Made by a program: the position numbers and the translations under genes | Part shown: positions 22,328-34,525 of the stretch, in pieces | How the letters are laid out: every line of letters begins with the position of its first letter | Numbering within the stretch: position 1 is the stretch's first letter | Assembly: GCA_003194525.1 (NCBI GenBank) | Contig: NBIV01000007.1 | Location: forward strand, 248,001 to 312,000 | Source: Gracilariopsis chorda | Taxonomy: Eukaryota > Rhodophyta > Florideophyceae > Gracilariales > Gracilariaceae | Direction of reading: 5' to 3' | DNA length: 64,000 bases | Notes under the pieces: model-generated | Databases searched by the model: none | Told to the model about the DNA's origin: nothing | Seen by the model: the letters and a program-made list of their open reading frames with translations, nothing else

Positions 22328-25300
22328 CAAGTGGAAAGGGCCTTCGGCCGTGGGCGGCGCTGCGCGCCGCGTTGGTTTTGTAGCTTTGTGTATTTAGTAG
22401 CGTTCGGAGGCTCTCCGAGCACTTTACTCGCTTGCGCTCGCAATAGCGCTCGTAGAACCACGGGGCGCCGCGGCGCCTAGGTGCCTAAATTGACTGCAAT
22501 GCCAGCCAATGATGAGGAAGCGCGACACGTTGCTTTGTGTAACTGGGTGGCACTGCAGTCATTATGGGAGTGCCAGCCAGTAAGCAGGAAGCTTTGCTGC
22601 TGCTGCTGCTGAATTTTTTAAATGGTAGGGAGACGTTGCGCCAAATGGGCGATTTGCATGGGCAAACGGGGGCGTGCAAGAGGATTTTATGGCGCAACGC
22701 CTCCATTCAATCAAGAACACCCCCCTCAGAGAGGAACAAATACTTATAATGGAGAGACAAGTGGAAACGGCCTTCGGCCGTGGGCGGCGCTGCGCGCCGC
22801 GTTGGTTTTGTAACTTTGTGTTTTTAGTAGCGTTCGGAGGCTCTCCGAGCACTTTGCTCGCTTGCGCTCGCAATAGCACTCGTAGAACCACGGGGCGCCG
22901 CGGCGCCTAGGTGCCTAAACTGACTGCAGTGCCAGCCAATGATGAGGAAGCGCGACACGTTGCTTTGTGTAACTGGGTGGCACTGCAGTCATTATGGGAG
23001 TGCCAGCCAGTAAGCAGGAAGCTTTGCTGCTGCTGCTGCTGCTGAATTTTTTAAATGGTAGGGAGGCGTTGCGCCAAATGGGCGATTTGCATGCGCAAAC
23101 GGGGGCGTGCAAGAGGACTTTGTGGCTCAACGCCTCCATTCAATCAAGAACATCCCCCTCATACGCGTATAAGTACTTATAGTGGAGAGACAAGTGGAAA
23201 CGGCCTTTGGCCGTGTGCGGCGCTGCGCGCCACGTCGGTTTTGTAGCTTTGTGTATTTAGTAGCGTTCGGAGGCTCTCCGAGCACTTTGCTCGCTTGCGC
23301 TCGCAATAGCGCTAGTAGAACCACGGGGCGCCACGGCGCGTAGATGCCTAAATTGACTGCAGTGCCAGCCGATGATGAGGAAGCGCGACACGTTGCTTTG
23401 TGTAACTGGGTGGCACTGCAGTCATTATGGGAGTGCCAGCCAGTAAGGAGGAAGCTTTGCTGCTGCTGCTGCTGCTGAATTTTTTAAATGGCAGGGAGGC
23501 GTTGCGCCAAATGGGCGATTTGGATGGGCAAACGGGGGCGTGGAAGAGGAGTTTATGGCGCAACGCCTCCATTCAATCAGGAACACCCCCCTCATAGAGG
23601 AACAAATCATTATAATGGAGAGACAAGTGGAAACGGCCTTCGGCCGTGGGCGGCGCTGCGCGCCGCGTTGTTTTTGTAACTTTGTGTATTTCGTGGCGTT
23701 CGGAGGCTCTCCGAGCACTTTGCTTGCTTGCGCTCGCAATAGCGCTCGTAGAACCACGGGGCGCCGCGGCGCCTAGGGGTCTAAATTGACTGCAGTGCCA
23801 GCCAATGATGAGAAAGCGCGACACGTTGCTTTGTGTAACTGGGTGGCACTGCAGTCATTATGGGAGTGCGAGCCAGTAAGCAGGAAGCTTTGCTGCTGCT
23901 GCTGCTGCTGAATTTTTTAAGTGGTAGGGAGGCGTTGCGCCAAATGGCAGTTTTGGATGGGCAAACGGGGGCGTGGAAGAGGATTTTATGGCGCAACGCC
24001 TCCATTCAATCAAGAACCCCCCCTCATACGCGTGTAAATCATTATAATGGAGAGACAAGTGGAAACGGCCTTCGGCCGTGGGCGGCGCTGCGCGCCGCGT
24101 TGTTTTTGTAACTTTGTGTATTTCGTGGCGTTCGGAAGCTCTCCGAGCACTTTGCTTGCTTGCGCTCGCAATAGCGCTCGTAGAACCACGGGGCGCCGCG
24201 GCGCCTAGGGGTCTAAGTTGACTGCAGTGCCAGCCAATGATGAGAAAAGCGCGACACGTTGCTTTGTGTAACTGGGTGGCACTGCAGTCATTATGGGAGT
24301 GCGAGCCAGTAAGCAGGAAGCTTTGCTGCTGCTGCTGCTGCTGAATTTTTTAAGTGGTAGGGAGGCGTTGCGCCAAATGGCAGTTTTGGATGGGCAAACG
24401 GGGGCGTGGAAGAGGATTTTATGGCGCAAGGCCTCCATTCAATCAAGAACCCCCCCCTCATACGCGTGTAAATCATTATAATGGAGAGACAAGTGGAGAC
24501 GGCCTTCGGCCGTGGGCGGCGCTGCGCGCCGCGTTGGTTTTGTAGCTTTGTGTATTTCGTAGCGTTCGGAGGCTCTCCGAGCACTTTGCTCGCTTGCGCT
24601 CGCAATAGCGCTCGTAGAACCACGGAGCGCCGCGGCGCTGAGAGTATGTGGAGCCGTAGGGATTTGTGTTTAGGTTCCTAAATTGACTGCAGTGCCAGCC
24701 AATGATGAGAAAGCGCGACACGTTGCATTGTGTAACTGGATGGCACTGCATTCATTACGGGAGTGCCAGCCAGTAAGCAGGAAGCTTTGCTGCTGCTGCT
24801 GCTGCTGAATTTTTTAAATGGTAGGGAGGCGTTGCGCCAAATGGGCGATTTGCATGGGCAAACGGGGGCGTGCAAAGCGAATTTGTGGCGCAACGCCTCC
24901 ATTCAATCAAGAACACCCCCCTCATACGCGTATAAATACTTATGATGGAGAGACAAGTAATAACGGCCTTCGGCCGTGGGCGGCGCTGCCCGCCGCGTTG
25001 GTTTTGTAGCTTTTTGTATTTCATGGCGTTCGGAGGCTCTCCGAGCACTTTGCTCGCTTGCGCTCGCAATAGCGCTCGTAGAACCACGGGGCGCCGCGGC
25101 GCCTAGGTGCCTAAATTGACTGCAGTGCCAGCCAATGATGAGGAAGCGTGACACGTTGCTTTGTGTAACTGGGTGGCACTGCAGTCATTATGGGAGTGTG
25201 AGCCAGTAAGCAGGAAGCTTTGCTGCTGCTGCTGGTGCTGAATTTTTTTAGTGGTAGGGAGGCGTTGCGCCAAATGGCAGTTTTGCATGCTCGTAGAGCG

Positions 25301-26704
25301 GCATACAGAGGGGTTTATTGGCGCACCGCCTCCCATCAATCAACAACACCCCCCTCATACATGTGTAAATCATTAAGAGTGGGGTGTTGAGACAAGTGGA
25401 AACGGCCTTCGGCCGTGGGCGGCGCTGCGCGCCGCGTTGGTTTTGTAGCTTTGTGTATTTCGTGGCGTTCGGAGGCTCTCCGAGCACTTTGCTCGCTTGC
25501 GCTCGCAATAGCGCTCGTAGAACCACGGGGCGCCGCGGCGCCTAGGTGCCTAAATTGACTGCAGTGCCAGCCAATGATGAGGGAAGCGCGACACGTTGCT
25601 TTGTGTAACTGGGTGGCACTGCAGTCATTACGGGAGTGCGAGCCAGTAAGCAGGAAGCTTTGCTGCTGCTGCTGCTGCTGCTGCTGAATTTTTTAAATGG
25701 TAGGGAGGCGTTGCGCCAAATGGGCGATTTGGATGGGCAAACGGGGGCGTGCAAGAGGATTTTGTGGCGCAACGCCTCCATTCAATCAAGAACACCCCCC
25801 TCATACGCGTATAAATACTTATGATGGAGAGACAAGTGGAAACGGCCTTCGGCCGTGGGCGGCGCTGCGCGCCGCGTTGGTTTTGTAGCTTTGTGTATTT
25901 CGTGGCGTTCGGAGGCTCTCCGAGCACTTTGCTCGCTTGCGCTCGCAATAGCGCTCGTAGAACCACGGGGCGCCGCGGCGACTAGGTGTCTAAATTGACT
26001 GCAGTGCCAGCCAATGATGAGAAAGCGCGACACGTTGCTTTGTGTAACTGGGTGGCACTGCAGTCATTATGGGAGTGCGAGCCAGTAAGCAGGAAGCTTT
26101 GCTGCTGCTGCTGCTGCTGAATTTTTTAAATGGCAGGGAGGCGTTGCGCCAAATGGGCGATTTGGATGGGCAAACGGGGGCGTGGAAGAGGATTTTATGG
26201 CGCAACGCCTCCATTCAATCAAGAACACCCCCCTCATAGAGGAACAAATCATTATAATGGAGAGACAAGTGGAAACGGCCTTCGGCCGTGGGCGGCGCTG
26301 CGCGCCGCGTTGTTTTTGTAGCTTTGTGTATTTAGTAGCGTTCGGAGGCTCTCCGAGCACTTTGCTCGCTTGCGCTCGCAATACCGCTCGTAGAACCACG
26401 GGGCGCCGCGGCGCCTAGGTGCCTAAACTGACTGCAGTGCCAGCCAATGATGAGAAAGCGCGACACGTTGCTTTGTGTAACTGGATGGCACTGCAGTCAT
26501 TATGGGAGTGCCAGCCAGTAAGCAAGAAGCTTTGCTGCTGCTGCTGCTGCTGAAGTTTTTAAGTGGTAGGGAGGCGTTGCGCCAAATGGCAGTTTTGCAT
26601 GCGCGTAGAGGGGCATACAGGGCGGTTTATTGGCGCACCGCCTCCTATCAATCAACAACACCCCCCTCATACATGTGTAAATCATTAAGAGTGGGGTGTT
26701 GAGA
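22328..26704 (-). repeat. Short Helitron units 7-16 (ten tandem units)
   Basis: Unit starts on the plus strand: 22328, 22758, 23191, 23624, 24056, 24490, 24954, 25393, 25833, 26266, each running to the next start. Lengths are about 430-440 bp except 24490-24953 (464 bp), which keeps the 34-bp segment lost from the others. Eight units carry the TCTCTCCATTATAATG-type 5' end; 24954 and 26266 carry the TCTCAACACC type. CTG runs are six repeats in most units, eight in 25393-25832, five in 22328-22757. Units here are much more alike than those in 12.5-15.3 kb, implying recent homogenisation. Confidence 0.85.
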
Positions 26705-29700
26705 CAAGAGGAAGCGGCCTTCGGCCGCGGGCGGCGCTGCGCGCCGCGGTGGAGGAGTGATAAACAGCGGTGAGGAAAAAAGAGGGTGGAGAAAGCAAAA
26801 GCAGAAAAGCAAGTAGTTTAATTCAATGAAAGAAGAATGCAAGAGATATGATTACGGTTGTGGAGGGATGCAGAACTGAATAGCTTCAGGCAGCACTGGG
26901 TTCGCGATGGGAACAGGCATGGGATGAATTGTGTGCGCATTCGCGGGTGTAAGCTGCGGATCATGCAGGAGCAGCACATGGTCGTTCCTTCGAACGCGCG
27001 ACAATGCGACATACAGCTGACCTGCGCAGAAGAAGTTGGATCGTACATTCACAACCAAGCCATCCAAGGTTTTTCCCTGTCCTTTGTGAACTGCAGTTGC
27101 AAACGCAAGACGAATAGGGAGCTGCCTTCGAATCATGCGAATGTCTGCGAAAGAAAACTCGAAGTCGATACGATGCAGGAGCTGTCGTTCCAGTACCTGT
27201 CCGTTCTCGTCGAATCGAGCCACCTGCATCGTAAAGTGATCGACACGCACGACTACGAACAGCTTTCCGTTGACCACAGCCGGATGCAACACGTTCCGAA
27301 TGACCATAACTGGCACACCAATCTTCAAATCCAAGTTATGAGGAGGTACACCAGTAGGTGCATACTGATACGCAAACTCGGGAACAAAGGTATTGGTGAC
27401 GTCGGGCTCTGAGTTTGGTACACCGTCAAGTTGTACCGTCGTAGCTGACGGAAGAGTGAAGCGTTCACCAGGAAACAGATCCAGCGCTGCCGCATTGTGT
27501 TCATCGACCAACTGATTTGTGGAGGCAATGAGCATTTTGCTGAGATCCACATCCTCCTTGCGTCGTGTTGTGAGCCACTTCCACAGGAATTGGTAGGCGG
27601 TTTGCATGCCACCGGTAGATCTGAGTGGTAGCGGGGCGTTGTTGGATATTGCGTTTCGTGCAATGGAACGTAACAGCGACGCAAATGCCGGATCATCGGC
27701 TTGGCGTACTTGTTCCGTGAGGTACAGCACTTGAACCGAGCACAATGTCCACAGATCACTCTTCCACGGCAATTCGTTGAGAATGTTTGTGTACACTCGT
27801 CTCACATTACCACTTGGCTCGGCCTCCATGTACACCTGCGGCACCACTGGAAGCAGCTCGGAGTAGTCGCCGGATAGAACGATGGTCAAGCCCCCAAACG
27901 GAGGCGGGTTTTCCATTCCACTGCAGCGAAGATCTTTGAGCAACGCATCCATGAGTTCGAAGAGCTTTCGTGAGAGCATGGACGCTTCATCCAAGACGAG
28001 CAGTTGTATTTCACGTAGCAGTTTTGCACGTTGAGATCGGGGACCGTACTTTGACAGAGTGGCTGTAGTGCTGCTTGTGCTGTCCCTATCAGCTACACCC
28101 AGTCCGAGCAGGCTATGTAAAGTGCGGCCACCTTCTTACAACGAAGCTGCAATTCCTGTTGTAGCAGTCATTTCAGCGAGCATTCCTTCCAACTCAACGA
28201 TATCACGAAGGAGGTTGAGCACGTATGTCTTCCCGGTTCCTGCGGATCCTTGCACAAAGAACACGTTTCCAGGAGTGCTTTTTCGCCCCTGCGGCGCCTG
28301 TCTTTGTTGCAATGCGGCAATGACGGTGTCAATGACTTGTCTTTGGCGAGGTTTTAAGGTGGCGTACCTTGACTGCAAAGTTGACGAATTTCGCACCACT
28401 CGTGCGTCTCGAGTTGTTGCAGCTCGATTTGCCTCAGTCAATGCTGTATGATCCTGCTGTAGGTGCTGGGAGAAGAAGCTGTGATCGCGAAGCAGTCGTC
28501 CTCCGTGCCGGTCTGAGATTTCCACCACACGTCGATACATTTCTTGCTTTCGTTGCTGCTCATCTCCTGTATGTATGTCGGTCGCTACATAGTGCCTCCC
28601 AGTCTTCGACGGCCATTTTTTCTGGGTCTGCGCCTTGTTGGTATAGTGTGACAACCAGACGTCGTAGCTCTGAGGACGTGCTGTATATCTGCACTGCTTC
28701 TTGGAATGCAATATCAAACTCGGATCCGTCCGCGAGCAGTCCGCTTACAATCGCAGTTTCACGATACGTTCCATACTGCTGTCCGTTGAATGTCCTTTCG
28801 TCTTCATAAGAGCTCGAGCCGTGATTCATGAGCAGCAAGCGCAGAGCAAAGAGCTCAATGGCCGACGGTGAAACACCTCTGATCCTTGCAACGCACTGCT
28901 CGTCGTCCGTGAGCTCTACCACGTACATGGGCGGATCGCAGTCGTCTGTGGGCACCTGAGTGCTGTCTCCGTCGTATTGGTTAAGCACACGGGCTGGAAG
29001 CGTGCGATACAATCGAACTTTTTCAAAGTACGAAAGGTAGTCGAGGTTCGTGTATGCTTCGGGCCTTGCAAAGTATCTCTCCAGTGTAGACGGCTGTGAT
29101 GCAGAAGAGAGCTGGTTTGGACCTCTCAGCAGAAATGTGCGCTCTCCTTCCAAGTGAATGGCCAGTCGCTCTACTTTTGGTACGATGTGAACATGTCGAA
29201 ACTCGAAAAGTCTCCAAGCTGCATTGACAGCGCCCACCACACGTGCTCGCATGTATGCACGAATGTCGTTCTGCACCTGCGGCTCTTGTTGCTGCTCGTT
29301 GTGTGTGCCTTTCTCATTAGCACCACTCACGTTGATCACCACCTCCTGAGCTTTGGGCTGCTTAAACGCGTACCTCATCAGATAAGCCACTGCGCCCCCT
29401 CCTTGGGTGCGCTCTACGTTGATATGAGAGCGGTAATTCTTGGTCAGAGTTGGGTTGTACGGCACTATCTTGAGGTCATGTTGCCTTCTTCTGCGGTAGA
29501 CCACGCGATTCGTGCCTTCTTCAATGTACGTCTCCGGCACAATCATGTTGCGGTCGTATCCAAACTTGCAACGCCCAGCGCGATTCCGGCAATAGGTGGA
29601 GTGGCGGTGCCTGTGCATGGAACGAATGAGGGCACGAAACGCGTCGTCTTCACCGGGAAGAGGAAGTTCTGCACGAATCAGCTCGTCGATCACATCAAAG

Positions 29701-32700
29701 TCTTCAATCACGCCTCCTTCGAGCCACACGAGCATGTGGTGATGAGGCACATTGCGCTCCTGAAACTCGAACTTTGATGCAAGCCCCAGGCACTTCAATC
29801 CGAAGATGTGCTCCGAGTTCTTCTCCAAGTCCTTCATGAAGTCGTTTGCGTACTGGTTGTACACCCTTGCAATCAGATCAGGTCGGTCAAACGGTCGAGG
29901 GCGGTTACTTTGTGCCGTAAATGCGCCACGATTGGTGGTGTCCATCCCAAGACGCTGGATGTCCATTCGCCAGATGTTCATGGTGATTGTAATGAACAGA
30001 GAAGGCAGTCCTCTCCGCGCCACGATCGCCTGTACATCCATGCGCTTGTTCTTCCAGTATGCTGCTGAGTTGACCGAGTCATCAGGCAGAAAGATGCGTC
30101 CCATTAGCACGAACTGGGATTGTGGCACGTGACCGGTTTTCTGTTGTGCTTGCTGCATTTCTTGCTCTTGTACAATGCGTGCCCGTTGTTCTCTTTCCAG
30201 GAAACGCAGTCGCATGTCCTCAATGTTTGTGTGGTGCGAAGCATCCACATCTGCATCAACGGTCCACTGTTCAGAAGGATGTTGTCTGAGTACAGTCGTC
30301 TCTTCGCGTTCTCAGTCCAGGTGAGCTTTCGGAGCTTCCACTCGTTGACGCTGAGACCTGAGATTTGCTGTGTTGAATTCTTTGCCTCCAGAAACACGCC
30401 AATGTCAAACGGTTCGTGCTGATCTCCGTACGGGTAGAGAAGAGGAAAAGTGCCTTTCTCTGACATTTTGGATGCCGGTTTTAGAAGGCGGTACCGCACT
30501 TGCGCATTGTTTGCGGCATCTACAGTCGCCCCGGCTCCAGCAGCAGCAGCAGTAGTCATTGCAGCGTGCTCTTCTGTTACGGTTCCTTCTACCAAGCGCG
30601 GTACTTGAGACTCCACTCGGTACAGGCCAGTCGGATCCACGACGAGCGTTCTCATCATGGTTGGCCCCCCACCAGGAGCATCTTCAGGGAGAGGCCCAGC
30701 ACCTACGTGAGGAGCACTGACTGTGGCACTTCGGGTTCCTTCGTAACCACGCACAACTACTCCCTCTTCTGCTGCCTGCATGCTGATATCGACGGCGGTA
30801 TCTGCATTTTGTTGTTGTTGTTGTGTGCTAAGCATGGATCGGTACCGCTCACGCACCACGTCTGGCTTGGGCTGGATCACATCGTACAACTTGGGCACGA
30901 TGTCTCGTACGTTGATGTCTTGAATGAACGCACGCAAATTGGCACGCGCATAGTGAGAGGGATCCAAGTTAGGGGGACCAGTACCCCACAGAAAGCTGTA
31001 GCGCGTGTTGTTCTGGTTCTGCGTGGGCAGAGCGAGAGCTGCGTTTCCCTCAAGTCTCAGAAAGGAGGGACCGCCTCCCGTCACATACGACATGTCCATG
31101 AACGCTTGCGTCGTAGCGAAGAGCGTATTCAAGTTGAGAAAATGGCTGTGGAAGGCTCTCAGACTATAAAGACTGCGAACCAACTCGTTGCTATGCCTTC
31201 TGCGGAACGTGACGCCCCACCCTGACATTCTTTTCATTCCACAGCACACTCCATTGGTCTCTTTGCCAAGCAAAACGCATCCGCAGTACTTGCAGCTATG
31301 AATTCTCAATGTCCAGTCCCGGTACGGGCAGGAGGAGAGCGTGTGTGCGTGCTCGCCGCATCTTCCGCATCGCCTTTGACCTGCAGTGGGAAGCGTCTCA
31401 AACTCCGGCACGCTTGCACGGATGGCCGGATCATTCCTCGCCTGAGCTGCCACGGAATCCCACGCATAGTACACGCGATAGAGTCCTCGATCAGGACGCC
31501 CAGCACAGTGCATGACCGTCGTATCAAGCTGTTGCTGTGGCTGATGCTGCCGCTGGTGTGAGGGAGCCGGTGTGATCTCATCCGCTTCCACCTCCATCGG
31601 AATGGACATCTGTTGTTCTTCCTGTTCCGATTGTGGCAAAGCAGGCTGCTGTGATGGCGGTGGCTGTGAGGGAGCAGGGATGATCTCATCCTCTTCCAAT
31701 TCCATCGCAATAGGCATCTGTTCTGCAGGCATCGGTGGGAGAGGGGGAGGCATCGGAGGCGGTGCAATGTGACTTGGAAGGCCTCTCACAAACTCCAGAA
31801 ATCCAGGAATTGGGCACGAAGTTGGTAGATCTGTGGCAGCGGACCCACTGGCTCCAGCGCCGCTTGTGCTAACTGCTGCTGCAACCGAAGTAGGTGCAGG
31901 AGTAATTTCGTCTTCTTCAACCACTGGAACAATAGGTCCTTGAACGTGTGCTCCGCTCTCATGTACTTCCAACTCATCTGGAGCTGGAGGAGCTGGTTCT
32001 CTTCGGGGTCTTCCAGCTCCTGCCCGTGCTCCACCACTGCCAACGCGACGACCACCAGCGTTTTGCCTTGAACCGCCTGCGTTCAACCTGGCACCTCCAG
32101 AATTATCTCTGGCACCTCCCGAGTTAGATCGGATGCCACCAGAGTTCAGACGTCGCCCTCCTCTCGTCATTTCAATTTACCAAAGAAAAGAAAAGAACAA
32201 TTCTATGTTTTTAAACCGTTAAAAAATTTGCCAGAGTTCCAGAATAATTCCCAATAAAACACAAAGTTGAAAGTGAAAAAACTGGTTGCAGTTTGTTGCG
32301 TTGCACCCACCGGGCCTAGTCGCATGCAGCAATTAAAAACAAATTGCTGCAAGGCTTATATTTACCCGATGCAGTCGTGCGCAGCACAGGGACTCTCGAC
32401 ACACTCCTGTTGGATTATGACGGGCGGGGTGTGCCCAGCCGGTTTTCAAGCCGTTTGATGTTTAACCCGCGTCCGGTTGTAAGGATTGGTCTGCCTTTAC
32501 TCACACACCGAAGTGTGCTTTCCGGCCCCAAGAGGTACGACACGGCGGCCGCCCCGGACCCTGCACAGCAAGCTGGTATTAGGTCCGGTAAACCCTCAGA
32601 CTTCCTGATCGCCGTCAAACGACCAGTATACCACAGAGGAGCACCTGACTTTTCCCAGATCCGTGGTACTTAGTGGGTTACTGTTGTGGCGACCTGCACA

Positions 32701-33225
32701 CGAGCTCGGCCTTGCCTAGGTACCAGGCCAGCAAACAGTGCCCAAAGTAGCAAAAGGTTACGACACTGCGCTATTGGCCAAGCCTGAATGGGATGGAAAA
32801 TAGTGGTTAGGGTCAGCAAGCGAGATGCATTTGGCACTGCGCCAGTGCAGTATATACGTCTGTTGCAGGCAAGTCTGCAATGAAAGTTCAGTATACACTG
32901 CACTGGCGCAGTGCAATTTGCCACGTGTTGGAATGAACAGGCGGGGTTTTGCTGCTGAGTGGCTTGCACTACATTTTGATTGTATTGCAAGCCATTCAGC
33001 AGCCATTGCACAGTCAACATGCAGCAGCAGCAGCTAATTAACTGAACGCTTTGCTGCTGCTGCTGCTGCTGAAGTTTTTAAGTGGTAGGGAGGCGTTGCG
33101 CCAAATGGGGCGTTTTGCATGGGCAAACGGGGGCGTGCAAGACGATTTTGTGGCGCAACGCCTCCCGTCAGTCAACAACACCCCCCTCATACATGTGTAA
33201 ATCATTAAGAGTGGGGGTGTTGAGA
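26705..33225 (-). mobile_element. Helitron B, near-full-length element (6.52 kb)
   Basis: Same layout as A: 5' TCTCAACACC at 33,225, CAG tract, leader, Rep-helicase gene 32,170-26,852, and hairpin gcggcc/ggccgc with CTTG at 26,708-26,705. Together with adjoining short units it is nearly identical to the C region: positions 26,097 to about 33,800 correspond to 42,786 to about 50,600. Confidence 0.87.
26852..32170 (-). pseudogene. Helitron B Rep-helicase (frameshifts and nonsense)
   Basis: Same domain order as copy A. Lesions: a 1-nt deletion near 30,231 in the N domain (before the Rep core); a 4-nt duplication of gtcg at 28,577-28,584 between Rep and helicase; and TAA at 28,138-28,136 just after Walker A, where A has Tyr. 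The helicase C-terminal half (27,994-26,852) is open and keeps DEASM, GDYSELLPVV and [11 protein letters not shown]. One of the acidic 34-residue repeats in the N-terminal region is missing relative to A and C, which accounts for the 102-bp length difference from C. Confidence 0.85.
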
Positions 33226-34525
33226 CAAGTGGAAACGGCCTTCGGCCGTGGGCGGCGCTGCGCGCCGCGTTGTTTTTGTAGCTTTGTGTATTTTGTAGCG
33301 TTCGGAGGCTCTCCGAGCACTTTGCTCGCTTGCGCTCGTAATAGCGCTCGTAGAACCACGGGGCGCCGCGGCGCCTAGGTGCCTAAATTGACTGCAGTGC
33401 CAGCCAATGATGAGAAAGCGTGACACGTTGCTTTGTGTAACTCGGTGGCACTGCAGTCATTATGGGAGTGCGAGCCAGTAAGCAGGAAGCTTTGCTGCGG
33501 CTGCTGCTGCTGAAGTTTTTAAATGGTAGGGAGGCGTTGCGCCAAATGGGCGATTTGGATGGGCAAACGGGGGCGTGCAAGACGATTTTATGGCGCAACG
33601 CCTCCATTCAATCAAGACCCCCCCCCTCATAGAGGAACAAATCATTATAATGGAGAGAAAAGTGGAAATGGCCTTCGGCCGTGGGGGGCGCTGCGCGCCG
33701 CGTTTTGTTTGTAGCTTTGTGTATTTCGTGGCGTTCGGAGGCTCTCCGAGCACTTTGCTCGGTTGCGCTCGCAATAGCGCTCGTAGAACCACGGGGCGCC
33801 GCGGCGCCTAGGTGCCTAAATTGACTGCAGTGCCAGCCAATGATGAGGGAAGCGCGACACGTTGCTTTGTGTAACTGGGTGGCACTGCAGTCATTACGGG
33901 AGTGCCAGCCAGTAAGCAGGAAGCTTTGCTGCTGCTGCTGCTGCTGAATTTTTTAAATGGTAGGGAGGCGTTGCGCCAAATGGGCGATTTGGATGGGCAA
34001 ACGGGGGCGTGGAAGAGGATTTTGTGGCGCAACGCCTCCATTCAATCAAGAACACCCCCCTCATACGCGTATAAATACTTATAGTGGAGAGACAAGTGGA
34101 AACGGCCTTCGGCCGTGGGCGGCGCTGCGCGCCGCGTTGGTTTTGTAGCTTTGTGTATTTCGTGGCGTTCGGAGGCTCTCCGAGCACTTTGCTCGCTTGC
34201 GCTCGCAATAGCGCTCGTAGAACCACGGGGCGCCGCGGCGCCTAGGTGTCTAAATTGACTGCAGTGCCAGCCAATGATGAGAAAGCGCGACACGTTGCTT
34301 TGTGTAACTGGGTGGCACTGCAGTCATTATGGGAGTGCGAGCCAGTAAGCAGGAAGCTTTGCTGCTGCTGCTGCTGCTGAATTTTTTAAATGGCAGGGAG
34401 GCGTTGCGCCAAATGGGCGATTTGGATGGGCAAACGGGGGCGTGGAAGAGGATTTTATGGCGCAACGCCTCCATTCAATCAAGAACACCCCCCTCATAGA
34501 GGAACAAATCATTATAATGGAGAGA
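33226..34525 (-). repeat. Short Helitron units 17-19
   Basis: Units 33226-33658, 33659-34092 and 34093-34525, all with the TCTCTCC-type 5' end and the short form. The first unit has an interrupted CTG run (ctgcggctgctg), an oddity repeated at 50,286 and in the following units, which helps trace the B/C duplication. Confidence 0.83.
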
